A stretch of DNA of 64,000 nt. Source: Loxodes magnus (taxonomy: Eukaryota > Ciliophora > Karyorelictea > Loxodida > Loxodidae). This document shows, one piece after another, positions 11,691 to 22,874 of this stretch. The stretch lies in NCBI GenBank assembly GCA_946699065.1, contig CAMPDV010001448.1:1-64000 (forward strand). The letters are read 5' to 3'. Made by a program: the position numbers and the translations under genes. The notes below the pieces were generated by a model that saw only the letters and a list, made by a program, of their open reading frames with translations, was not told the DNA's origin and made no database searches. Position 1 is the first letter of the stretch, and each line of letters begins with the position of its first letter.

Positions 11691-12935
11691 ATAAACAGTT
11701 TCGTGCAATAACTCTTTTATTAAAGTGAAATATTATTACTAAATAGCTTTAATTTATACCATTTATTTTTATAAATAAATATTAAAATTTAAATTCTAAA
11801 AACTAATTAAATTGCTAATGAAGCCATTTAAAGAACTCTTTATTTAACTATAATTAATAAAACATAGAGAATATAAAGGAAATAATATCTAAAAGGAATT
11901 TAAGTTCTAAGTAAGCAAAAGGAAACTTTAGCTTTATTACTTTAATAATATAAAATTCTAAATGATAGCAAAATATAGTTTAAAATAATCCTTTATAATA
12001 GTAAGATATTAATATTAACAATACTATATCAAAAATATAAAATAATTAAATAATTATATGCTAGAATTAATTATCTTTGTATCAATTTAAAACTAATAAA
12101 GAGGATGGTTTTCATAATTTTGATAAGAGTTTTAAATAATTGGTTAACAATAAGCATTTGATTACTAGATTATAAAAATATAAAAGTTCACATTTGATAA
12201 TTAATGTCTACAATAATTAAAACAATAATTTAGTAAATTAAAAAGTAAATATAGTTAAACATATCTTTAGAGATAACTGTATAAAATAAAATTAATAAAG
12301 AATTATCAATAATTATAAATTTAATGAATGTATAATTTTTAGTTCTAAGTAATATAAGTAATTATAATAATAATCTTAACTAACTTTTATTATATTTTAA
12401 AGTTAAGTATAAATTATTAATTTATATATCAAAATTTAATAAACTTATTATAATTATGTAAAATTAATTATTTTATCATTATCAGTTTAAAGAAATTTAA
12501 ATATAAGCCATTATTATTAATTTGCTAATAATAAGAAAATTATACTTACATAAAATATTTAACTATAATTAAATTACTTTATTTCTTTTATTTAAAAATA
12601 TATTTTAACAAAACTATCCTTTAATATTTAAAGTGCTAAAAGATTAAATTTTAATTATCCTATCATTTTTATTATTTATATATATCAACAATTATATTAG
12701 AAAGGCCCATATTTTAGCTTAAAATTAATAAAATAAATGATAATTATTAAATAATTTATTTTAATTTTTTTAAATTAATAGTTAAAAAATCTTATTCACT
12801 ATTTAAAAATTTAAATAATAAGTCATAATAATAAACTATAAGAATTTAAATATCTTAAATATTGAGACATAATTGTATAATTATTGGCATTTAACCAGGC
12901 AAATTACGCTAAATTTAAAAGTTTGTATATTTCAT

Positions 12936-13730
12936 TCATGGTTCTCTTTCACTCTCATCTTGATAAAGAATTTTTAAGCTCATTAAATCTGTTTATGGGT
13001 TTTTAATATAATCTATTTTCTCTTCACTCTAGTTCTTAAAAATCTTTGATGGTCTTCTAAATATTATTGATGAAATATTTTTATGTATTTATCTAATTTA
13101 ATTATCTTATCTTTTGTAAACTATTTATTAATATAGTTTAGTCATATAAAACAAGTCTTTTACACTATTTCCATTAATTATTTTAAGTTTATTAAAAATT
13201 TTAAATATCTGTAAAAAGATTAAGTTTGAAAATGTACTCAAATGTATCAAATTCCTATATACTTAAGCAAAGTTTATTGAATTGAGTTTTGATATATCGA
13301 TGATTCAGTTCATATTTAAAATTATAAATATAAGTAATTAATTTTTAGATTGAAATAGTTTTTTAAATTAGATGTCTATTGTATTTAGCGTATATTATTA
13401 AAGAGAAAATGTTTTATATCTTTTATTAAATCAACAAATAATTTTTTCTATTGACATGACTGCATTTTTAAAGGCATTCTTAGAATTATTTTTTTTAAGT
13501 TAAATATTGCTATGCTTATTAAACTCTTTGAAATCATCAATTATAATATTTATTTGCAAATTTTCATGAGTAAGCAAGATTTTGATTATCTTGGTAACTC
13601 TTAATTTTTTAAAAATATTTATCTTACTTCAGATTTATTTCTTTGCTCTGATTTTAAGAATAAAGATTAAATGGAGTAATTTTTATATTTTTACTAAGTA
13701 TAATTATTTTTGCTTAATTGGAACTATCAT
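12936..13730 (-). CDS. Unrecognised 264-residue protein, complete TGA-terminated ORF
   Basis: One uninterrupted frame from ATG (13730-13728) to TGA (12938-12936), exactly 265 codons, strongly G-first, with three internal TGA codons read as Trp (QIWSK, ICWFN, MNWII). It opens MIVPIKQKQLYLVKIQKLLH and is basic and Leu/Ile/Asn-rich. A mid region reads SKNAFKNAVMSIEKIICWFN, and the acidic end reads LMSLKILYQDESEREP. The 3' half is duplicated at 34205-34470, where it is cut off by an inversion junction, so this copy is the only whole one here. No domain recognised. Confidence 0.7.
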
Positions 13731-15118
13731 TGTCGATATTAAAATGAAAGGTAAAAATAAACTAGTATTCCCAACACTTGTGCAATATTTAATAACTTAT
13801 AGATAGCTAATCTAAATCTTTCTCTTACACATGTTGTTCTTATGTTAAAATACTATTTTAGGAAATAATAGTATGTTACATTATAGTAAAGCAAATAATT
13901 AAAGTAACAGTTATTAAGGAGGAAACTTTGAAACAAACATTTTAAATTTCTAAATTTTAATTTCAGAAGTACCTTTAAACTATTGCTGGCTTTCTTTTTA
14001 AACATTATTATTCATTAAAAATCAATATAATCATTAAATCATTAGTCTATTATTCATTAACTACTTTAAGTCAAAATACTAACAAATCATTTTATCCTTT
14101 TTAATCAAATTCAATTATCATTTATTAAATAATCCTAATTTACTTTTATTTCCCACTTTAAATATTCAAAAATTATCACTAAATCATATTAAATTTATTA
14201 AAAAGCCTAATTTAAAACTTTCATAATCAAGGAATCCCTTTTAGAATATTTAACTATATATTAATCAAAGTATTTTAAATCTATTTTATTTATTAAATTT
14301 AAAGAACTAATTTTATATTATATTTTCAGTTCATTACATTTTAGCTAGTTTAAACTAAATCAAATAATTTTGTAGCATAAGAAGTAATTATTAATAATAA
14401 TAATAAAACTTTAGAAATTATTTTTTACTTAATAGATTCATTAATATCCTATAAATATTATCTCTTTAATTTCAACGTTTTACTATTAGATATCTTTATC
14501 GCTCTATTTATTAAATTAAGATAACCTTTTAATTTTAGAATTTAAAGCCAAAATTTGCTAAAAATAAGAATATTTATGTAATTTTTAGTTTAAATGTTTT
14601 AGTAATTGTATTTTTATTTATAATTTTCTAAACACTAAACTTTTTTTAAGAAAGGTTTATTTGTAATTGTCTTACACATTTTAGAAATTTTTTAATTCTT
14701 TAATATATATAAAAATATTTGTTTAATTTTAGAAATAGTTCTTTAATTTATATAAGAACTTAGCTTTTTAAAATATGTAAAATTTATAGAAATTTGTAGT
14801 TAAATATGTTTAAATTGTAATTCATTTTAGGACTGAGTTTTAATATTTTCTTCATAAATTTAATAAAAAATCTTAAAATTTGTGACTTTCTTTCTCTTTA
14901 CTAACTATTAACTAGAAATATTATTACTAAAGAAACCTTTAAGATTTTACTAATTTTTTACTTCTAATATTTTTAGATTATAACATTAATTAAAATATCT
15001 TTTTATTTATTTTATTTTAAGAGGATTCAAATTAAAAAAATTGGATTATCTGTTAATTGAATAAAATTTTACTTTTTTAATTTTATTTATTATAAAATCT
15101 AAAATAATATTTAAAAAA
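13731..15118. other. AT-rich gap without a supportable gene
   Basis: Mixed A- and T-rich sequence with no stretch showing G-first codon structure on either strand and no repeat shared with the rest of the window that I could find. It separates the 264-residue minus gene from the ORF pair at 15119. Confidence 0.5.
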
Positions 15119-15400
15119 ATGGAAAATTGCGCGGTAAAAACTGAATAGTCGATTCGCCTTTCTAGAAACTAAAATAGAAAAGCCAAAAGAAAGGCGGGCA
15201 AAGAAAAATAAAAGTAGATTACTATATCAGAATCTAGTTCTTCTTCCAAAGGTAAAGTGATGGTTGGAATGTAATAAATAGAAGAATAAAAAATGACCCA
15301 TATTAAAAACTCTAAAATTAAGTCGAACAAATGAAAAAATAAATTTCCCAATACGAAGAAACCATATATAACAAAAGCATATAAATAAGAGAACTTATGA
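15119..15400 (+). CDS. Small basic Ser/Lys-rich protein (ORF a), 93 residues
   Basis: ATG 15119 to TGA 15398-15400 is exactly 94 codons. It starts MENCAVKTEQSIRLSRNQNR and continues with KAKRKAGKEKQKQ and a serine run SESSSSSKGK. An internal TGA is read as Trp (SNKWKNK). Its stop overlaps the ATG of the next ORF in the four bases ATGA, an arrangement that in some retroelements permits termination-reinitiation. An alternative reading removes 17 nt (GTAATATTGATTTTCAG) as an intron and fuses the two ORFs. Function unknown; the basic composition would suit nucleic-acid binding. Confidence 0.5.
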
Positions 15401-15950
15401 GTAATATTGATTTTCAGGATAATGAATTAACAATCTTAAGAAAATAACTAATATAAAATCAATTAATAACAGAAGAATAATTATGAAGATAATCTTAATC
15501 AAACTTACCCAATAATCAAATAATGGAATTAGAAAAAACTCCAACTTAAATAAAAAAAGAAGAAATCTCATAAATCGAAAATTTAAGATCAGAATATAAT
15601 AAAAAGATTAGAAAAGATAGAAAACAAGATATTTATAAAAAATTAATACAGATAAGAACTTAAACTATGTTGATACTGCAAATCAAGATTTCATTTATTA
15701 AGGAAATGTATAACCTGAAAAAAACTGAACGAAAAAGAACAAAAAAGAACATGAAATTAAATTAACAAACTTTGAATTACATCAAATGGAATTTATAAGA
15801 GAAAAATATTTGGTGGATAGACTGAGAATCAATAGTGGTTACCTACCACTTAATCAAGAAGGTCGTGGTATCCATCCTCGTTAAGAAAATGGCAGCAAGT
15901 ACCTGGTTGAAATCCCAAAGTATGCTAAACTCTTTTTTACATTTATTTTA
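15397..15950 (+). CDS. CCHC zinc-knuckle ORF (ORF b), frameshifted copy
   Basis: Starts MSNIDFQDNELTILRKQLIQ and contains the knuckle CWYCKSRFHLLRKC, a perfect C-x2-C-x4-H-x4-C of the retroviral Gag / retrotransposon ORF1 type. It aligns with the inserted copy at 56269: NELTILRKQLIQNQLITEEQ matches NELLILRRQLIQSNLITEEQ. At TEEQLW this copy has TAA-TTA-TGA and the other CAA-CTC-TGA, direct evidence for the code. A one-base shift near 15595 separates the N-terminus from the knuckle frame, and another lies before GYLPLNQEGRG, so this copy is probably inactive. Role inferred: RNA-binding ORF1-like protein of a mobile element. Confidence 0.65.
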
Positions 15951-16031
15951 TAATTAATTAATTATAAATTCCAAAGTTTATCTTGCATTTTATCTTTATA
16001 AATTATTATCTTTTAAATTTATTTAAAAAAA

Positions 16032-16550
16032 GATGTCAGTATTCAAACCAGGATTCTTCGCGACGCCTAAAAGTAGAAGTTAACGGCATCCTAGAAAGGC
16101 TAGAACCAGGAAAAGGGTAGCAAAAAGGTCACCCATCAGGATGAATCTCCCGCCTTTAAAGAAAAGCCTAGGAAATAGGCTAAGAATATTATGCGCTCGG
16201 AAGTTTAGAATCTCACCACATAATAGTAAATAAGCTATGATTAGCTGATTAAAGTGGTGCTAGACCTCCAAGAATAGGTATAAAAGTTGAAGATAGACAA
16301 TAAGAAGTCAATGGAAAACTTGAAATTGCAGAGGAAATAGAATCGAGACTCATGATCTAAGAAAGAGACCTTAACGCATTTGAAATATATCACAAGACTA
16401 GAGCAGTTAATCTCAAAACTAACAATAGAAGCAGAAAGAATTAATCAGCAAATTAGAAAAAATAGAAGAAAATCAGTACAAATTGCAGCTATAATTGAAA
16501 TTGAAAGAATAAAGGAATGATCCAATGATAATTGAAGGTGAAAATAACTC
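16032..16550 (+). CDS. Basic plus coiled-coil coding region, no clear start
   Basis: A single G-first frame runs about 170 codons: DVSIQTRILRDAQKQKLTAS, a Lys-rich part (SKKVTHQDESPAFKEKPRKQ), then a coiled coil (QLIKVVLDLQEQVQKLKIDN and YITRLEQLISKLTIEAERIN). No ATG stands at its beginning; the preceding 100 bp are AT-rich and could be an intron ending in AAAAAAAG. It may be the continuation of the 15119/15397 ORFs or a separate exon of a host gene. A basic region followed by a coiled coil is common in ORF1-type proteins, but that is inference. Confidence 0.45.
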
Positions 16551-16817
16551 AAGATTTAAGTCTAAACTTTTATTTTTATTATTTATAATTAATTAAAATT
16601 TTTGCAGCATTTTAATTAAACAAAAAATTGATGTACTTGCAAAGCAATTTTTAATCTTGATATAATATGAAAATGATAACTAATTACTAATTAAATTTAA
16701 AAATTATTTAGTAATGAAAACATTAGCTTTCATTTTTAAATCCTTAATTTTAATAATATTTTCAATTATAATTCTAATTTAAATTAAAATTTTTTTATAT
16801 ATAATTTAAAAGATAAA

Positions 16818-17921
16818 TCAAAAATAAAAAATAGTTATTTTTTTGACTTATATTGATTAAAATATATAATAATTAAAATTTATGTATGTTTACCATATTT
16901 CTTATAGGTAATAAAAAATGTTTTGCAACTTCCATCTCAATAATCTTGATTTAATTTTCTTTAAGCATTTTTTCTTAGCTTGCTCACTAGTCAAATTATT
17001 CCATTAACTCTTCCACTTGTTCGTTTTATTACTCTAAAATTTAAATTCTTCTATGAAGCAATTTTGAATAAAAGTATTTAATTCTGTAGTCAATTTTTTA
17101 AAGTTATCTTAGAGTATGGAAGTTAAGATTAATTTAATTTTTTGTAAGTTATAAGTTTAAGTAAATCATAATTTTTTCAAGTCTTTAAATTCTTCCATTA
17201 AATCTTGCAGAGCTTCACATTAAGAAATATGTTAATAGGTTTCTTATTCTCCTTAAATGCAAATTTCAGAGTTTTTTATTTAATAGTCCTATATTTCAAA
17301 TAATACTAAAAATTGTAACTAAAGATCATTAATTTTAAAATTGATACTATTTCTCTAATCATTGTCTTGCTTAATATTGTGTAAGTATAAGTTGGAAATT
17401 TCAACTAGTCAATGTTATTATCTTAATCTTTAAAATAAAGGTGTGAAGTAGGTTATCGCACTCAGCCTTCCTATTACATCTGAATAAAATGTTTATTCTA
17501 TTTTATTTAAAATTATTTGCTACTACTAGCATCTTAAAGTTCTATTTGAAAATGTTAAGTCATTTATTTTAAATTCTTTAAATATTTAAGGTTACTGTTC
17601 TTTGTTAAAAAGAAATGCTACATCAGAGTTGGAATCCGTTTAAGATTCAGTGTAAAGTTTTATATAGAATTTGAAATAATACATTGCAATGTAATTTTAA
17701 AAGGATAACCAATTCAAGAAAATAAAGTAAGATTCATTAAAAGTAGAATTAAGACTTTTTTAAAGCACATCTTACTACTTTTCTTTAACTAGTGATTATA
17801 TCATTTTATTTTTTATCTCTGAAGAATAGTTCAAAGAATTACTTCTGACCCATACCGCGTCTTCGGTAGTATAAATATTCTAAAAATCTATTATATATTA
17901 ATTAACACTTTTTATTACCAT
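16818..17921 (-). CDS. Unrecognised helical protein of about 340-370 residues
   Basis: ATG at 17921-17919 (MVIKSVNQYIIDFQNIYTTE). The frame stays G-first for about 300 codons through SDVIGRLSAITYFTPLFQRL, LVEISNLYLHNIKQDNDQRN and EALQDLMEEFKDLKKLW. Around 17035 the coding signal moves to another frame that reads as an acidic coiled coil (EQQNEQVEELMEQFDQWASQ). No GT donor is present in the preceding stretch, so this looks like an indel rather than an intron. The original frame would end at TGA 16820-16818. It is divergent from the plus gene at 18055, with about 130 bp between starts. Not recognised. Confidence 0.55.
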
Positions 17922-18054
17922 TAAACTTACAGTCCCTGTACTTTTTATATCTTATTAAGATTGCCTGTCTCCAATAATTAATTATTAAATACCATCTCAT
18001 ACTTAGTGAGCTGCAGAAAGATAAAATTTATCGAGATAAAATGTAGGATTTGAA

Positions 18055-19990
18055 ATGCTTAATGATACCTTTAAAAATCATGATGGAAAAACTGAAGCTG
18101 ATGAGTAATTGATGCTAGTTTTTTAATTACCAGAAACAGACGTAACATTACAAACGAGAACTGTACCTGTTTGTATTTTAGAACAAATAATTGGATCTGG
18201 ATGAAGCGTGCAAATTAGCGAGGTGTTTTAGGATTATTACCTTGCAGTATAATTAATAATGAATTTTGGAGAAAGAAACATCCTGAGAACTAAAACTGAT
18301 TAATATCATCTTTCGTACATCTAGAGCCTGATGCATAGAATAAGTTTTTAAAATTAGAGGGAAATAAAAAATATATGCTCTTGAAATGGTTTAGTCTTAC
18401 CTAGCATGTATTCATGGTACTTTAATGGCTTATTATAGATCAGGAGACAAATATTAAGCCTATATATTGGCTTAGATAAGCACTGTATAAATAATTCTAA
18501 GAGAATAATCCGTGAAAGTTACAAACTTGGTAAGCTTTTAGTAGAAATTGTAAGGAATATAGTTATTGGAAGAATTGATGATGAAGAGAAATAGCTCTCT
18601 TGAAGCAGCTTTAAAGTATAGAGATTATATAAATTTTCTTCATCCTAGTGACTATGACTTCATACTTTATAATATGAGAAATTTTGAAATAGTAAAGCAT
18701 TCTTAAATAACCGACTTATGGTGTTTTGTCTATGGTTTATTTTTTACTCATCAATAAAATATAATAGTTGAAGGATTATCTGACTAAATCCTAAGAATGA
18801 TTTTGGTAAGATTTGCTAGAAATATTCAAGTCTTTAAATGAAAAGAATATTTGAAAGAGACTAACTGATTGAATATTTACAAAAAAAAACCTTAAGATCA
18901 GTGCAAAATACGACAATAAGTTGAAATTTTGTATTGGGTTGCTTCAGAAAAGTATTTTAGAGAACGCGAAAAATGCTAGCTTATATACTACTTAGAAGAA
19001 TTTATCTTTAGTAAGGTTAAATCTTAAAAATTTGAATGGAATTACTAATCTATGCTTAGCAATCTGTCCAAGTGGGAAAAGCTCCTTAAGTGAAGCAGGA
19101 GTTGCCAAATTTATTCTAGGAGCTAGTAAGTTTAATAGATGTGCTATTTGAACAGGAGATGCTTAGATTAGTATAATAAAATGCTCCCATACCTGTTTAG
19201 ATTAAAAAATAGACTAAAATACTTAAAATGTTCTTAGTAGTTAATAAACTGAATAAGAAAAAGTAAATAAAACTAAATAAATGTTAAATATTTATCATAT
19301 CTTAAGATCTCCCTTTTAAAATCAAATACATACATCTTAAAATAGCAAAGAATGGAAAATTATTATTTTCGGTTTAGCAAAAGATTTTACTGAAGAAAAT
19401 GCTCGAGCTATCTAAGAGAAAATTAGATGGTTATAAAGAAGAAAAACCTACGCCACCTTTGGAGTCAAATTTATTTTATTTATAATTGCAAGAACAGTTT
19501 CTTAAAATAGCGCAGTATATGAGGTTTTCAAGGAAAGACTTCCTAAGCTTAACAGTTATGATATGAATTGGAGAAATAGAAGAAAATCAGGTAAAGAATA
19601 AGCAAGTCTTATAGTAATGCATTAGGATAAACTATAAGAAAAAATCAGGATGTATAGTAAAAATATGTAGAAGAAAGTGGAAGAAAAATAGGAAGAAATA
19701 TAAGAGGAAATGCAAGAGGAAATTGACTATATTCCTTCAGAAAAAGCTATTTAAGTAGTAAGAATCTTTAAACAAGAAAAAGAAAGAATAGTGTAGCAAA
19801 TAGAGGACGAGGCAGAATATCCCATATGTTTTTCATTTTTCTCATAAATTTAGAAAGCTGCTTTGCATGTTGATCCACGTAATTTGAAATGTGAAATATA
19901 TCTATAGAGTTTGAGTTTTTGTCCTCTATATAGATAGAAACTTTAAAAACACTTTTAATTAAAATATCTTTTAAATATTTATATTCTAAT
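18055..19990 (+). CDS. Unrecognised multi-exon protein of about 600 residues
   Basis: Start MLNDTFKNHDGKTEADEQLM at 18055. Inferred introns: 18247-18271 (25 nt, weaker) and 19011-19059 (49 nt, GTAAGG donor, TACTAAT branch-like site, CTTAG acceptor); removing both gives one continuous frame. Middle: SSLEAALKYRDYINFLHPSD and TDLWCFVYGLFFTHQQNIIV. After the second intron: ICPSGKSSLSEAGVAKFILG. The C-terminal third (KEWKIIIFGLAKDFTEENAR, then a Glu-rich coiled coil QKKVEEKQEEIQEEMQEEID) is duplicated at 53726. The stop is not found; coding fades near 19990 at a hairpin with AATATTGC/GCAATATT arms. No family recognised despite good coding signal. Confidence 0.55.
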
Positions 19991-22870
19991 AATATTGCAA
20001 GCTCTTATTGAAGCAATATTAAAAGCTAAAATTAATTAAGATTATTAACTTTAACATATTTAATTTAATAATTTAATAAAATAAAATTTAATTTTCAAAA
20101 CTTAAAATAAAAAATATTTAAGATGCTTTCTTAAAAGCAATAATATTTAGTAAGCTTATTTGAAAACTAAATTTATTTAAAAAGGATAAATCTAATAATT
20201 AAATGATTTTAAATTATTAACTTTATAAAATTTTAAGTTTTTTCTAGCTTGGATAATTATAAATTACATCTATTTACATGAAATTCAAAAAATACCAAAC
20301 ATCCAATAGGGCTTCTTTACTACCTCTTCCAAAGAAAAAAGGAAGAGAGCAATCGAGATGCCATTTCTTCTAACCTCACGTCTTTTCTTTAATTAGACCA
20401 ACCTTTTGATCAGCAAAAAAACTTAATAATGGACCTAACTACTTTCAAAGCCGGGTAAACAACAGAATCAAACTTGGTAAACTCCGAACACGGAAGAGAG
20501 ACCTCGAAGGCAGTAGGAGATGGTATTGCGTGACTAGGAACGATCATTTGGCTTTAACTCTGAGCAATTTGATGTAGCGTAGTTTGCATTAAGGGTGATG
20601 AACTTCAATGAAGAAGTTTAAAAGTTAAAATACTAGAGCAAAAAACTAATTTTCAAGTCACAAAGAAAAGAATTAAATGGACGGGGATCGTATAGATGAC
20701 TATGAACGCAAATGGATGCGTTCTTCGGCATCCAAACCATTAGGATAAAAACACAACTTAGCTAAGGGATTAAGTAGTGAAATAAGAATAGGAAATTTAA
20801 CTCCTAAAACAATCAAGAATGGAATAGCTAATACTGGATCGATCTCAATATTCGTCAAACCCTAAGCTTAACCTCAAATGAGACTAATTCCGATTCAGAA
20901 AAGATGCTTTCACTTCTAAAACCAATAAAAGCTATATCAGAACTGTAAGAAGTTTCAATAGAAACAAAGGAATTTGTGATAAGCAAAGCGAACAGAAACA
21001 ATTGGGCTGAGCAAGATTTTTTGCACGAGAATGGAAGTATGTATAAGAGGAAGAATATGGAGTTATAACCAAGCCCGACAGGAATGTAGAAAGGTAAAAC
21101 TATCTAAAAAAATCGCAGATGGGAACGCAAAATCATAAAGTTGCCCCAAAAATTTTAACGAACAGCGAGGAGCTAGAAACACTGTACTTCTCGAAATTTC
21201 TTAATAGCAGAGAAACAATTTCATATAATTATAAATAAATAAATCAATTATTATTTACTGCTTTATCTAAAATTAATATAAAATCAAATAGCTTCATTTA
21301 AAGTGTGCTATTTCTTTACGTTCATAACATAGATATTTATTTTACTCCAAAAGTTAGAAGCTTTTATATAAAAAAGGATATCGATAATACAAATGAAAAA
21401 TTAAAATAATACTATTAAATAAACTATGAATTTCATTTAAACTTAATCATTCGATTCTAGTTGAGAAAAAAAGCTTGATCTGATACTGTGATAAATAAAA
21501 TTTTAGTCAAATTTTCTTGAAATAAAAAAATTTAAGTGAAAAAATGAGCAAAAAATAACTTTTTGAACTTTATTAAACATCAGAGTAATTTTTTAATAGA
21601 ATATGACAATTTGAAATAACATAATTAAATATGACAATTTGAAATAACATAATTAAAAGTATAGAAAAAATAGATTAATTTAATTTATTAGTGAAGAAAC
21701 TTAATTTATTGGAAGATATTCTCTAGAATTAAATTAATTGGAGCCTAAATTTTAATTAATATAATTACGATATAAATAAGTTATTATGACAAGAATTTAA
21801 CAAATATAAGATAATATTTAATCTAAAAGAATATGATAAATATTATAAATGACACAATTTAATAATAAAATTATTACGAAGAAAAATGTATTGAAACAAA
21901 TAAATACTAAATATAAAATTTCACTATTAAAAATATTTAGAATATAATAATAAAAATTATAAATAAATAAGCATAAACAATAAAAATAATAAGAAATTAA
22001 AATGCTATTAAATATAGTTTGAAAGAATTATATAAATTAAACTATTTGATTTATAATTTTTATTAAAATAGTAATATTTATTTCTACTTAGAATTATTTA
22101 AAACTATGCTTAAAATGTTTAAAAATAAAGAAAATTATTTTTTAAGCTATTTAAATATATTAAATAGGTTTAATAATATTTTTTAAATATGATACATAAA
22201 TTTTATACTTTCTTTTATTTCTAATTATATCTTAAAATAATATTATATTTTAATTACATTTTTAATCATTTTACAAATTAAATATTCTAAATTTGATATC
22301 TGAAGTCTTTTTAATTTATAAAGATTTTGCTAAACTAAATTTATATGAAAAATTAATGAAAACTATTTTATAAATATAAAAATATATTATTTTAATATAT
22401 AATAAGAAATTAAATATTTTTATAATAGATAAAAAGAATCCATCCATGATGTAAAATTGATTATTATTTTCTTTATTTACTTTATAATTTCTTTGTTTAA
22501 ATTTATTATCTATAAATACATTTTTTTACAATGCAAAGGCTTTAAAATTCCAGTCTCATTTTTTTTTAATTTTTATATATATTTGAAAGTATGATAACCA
22601 CTTGCTATAATATAGTTAGAAAGAAATTCTCTTCGATAAAAGTATAAATATTACTTATCAACTTGATAGAGTTTTTAATTGATTGCAAAATAGATTTTTA
22701 TAATAAGTTTCGTCGAAAATGTTTAAAAAATTAATTTAAATAGAAAGGGATATTTTAAACTAAAAATAAGAAGGGATATATACTCTATTGATATAATTTA
22801 TTTTATAAATAATTTATCTTATTTTAATTTCATATTTTAATTAAAAAACAATTAGCATTTTCCAGTCTGT
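19253..22870 (+). repeat. Segmental repeat U0, copy 1
   Basis: Aligns with 53726-57895: the last third of the 18055 gene, the GC-richer coding block at 20285, then an AT-rich tail (21240-22870) without a supportable gene. Copy 2 carries an extra 603-bp insertion at 56233. Copy 1 also has a 30-bp local duplication near 21599-21655 (the segment starting AATATGACAATTTGAAATAA) that copy 2 lacks. Homology starts inside a coding exon (AATAAGAAAAAGTAAAT), so copy 2 is a truncated duplicate joined to other DNA. Confidence 0.8.
20285..21235 (+). CDS. Unknown protein in a GC-richer block, copy 1 (frame broken)
   Basis: About 950 bp noticeably richer in G+C than its surroundings, paired with 54730-55665. 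Comparison of the copies shows synonymous third-position changes in segments such as KAGQTTESNLVNSEHGRETS, FNSEQFDVAQFALRVMNFNE, MLSLLKPIKAISELQEVSIE and FFAREWKYVQEEEYGVITKP, so it evolved as protein. In each copy the segments lie in different frames because of one-base indels at homopolymers, so neither is intact as read; undetected mini-introns are possible. About 300 residues, basic and mixed. No family recognised; it may be a cargo gene or an old mobile-element protein. Confidence 0.5.
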
Positions 22871-22874
22871 TAAA

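Larger units (their letters stand above)
4425..13195 (+). repeat. Segmental repeat unit A1 (WD40 gene 1 and downstream block)
   Basis: This stretch aligns collinearly by eye with 25045-34465, with many small indels. Shared content, in order: about 1.3 kb of AT-rich upstream sequence, the WD40 gene, a small-ORF region, a short ORF at 9324, a non-LTR retrotransposon fragment and the start of the minus-strand gene at 13730. Differences are individual insertions and deletions: SINE-like copies at 8689 (only here) and 29299 (only there), and about 1.2 kb missing here inside the retrotransposon fragment. The AT-rich gaps 4425-5740, 6830-7330, 9500-10490 and 11700-12930 show no gene that I can support. 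Confidence 0.85.

Noticed and set aside
20285..21235. rRNA or structured ncRNA in the GC-richer block
   Set aside because: No rRNA signature is recognisable; differences between the two copies favour third codon positions in readable frames, so it behaves as protein-coding or former coding DNA.
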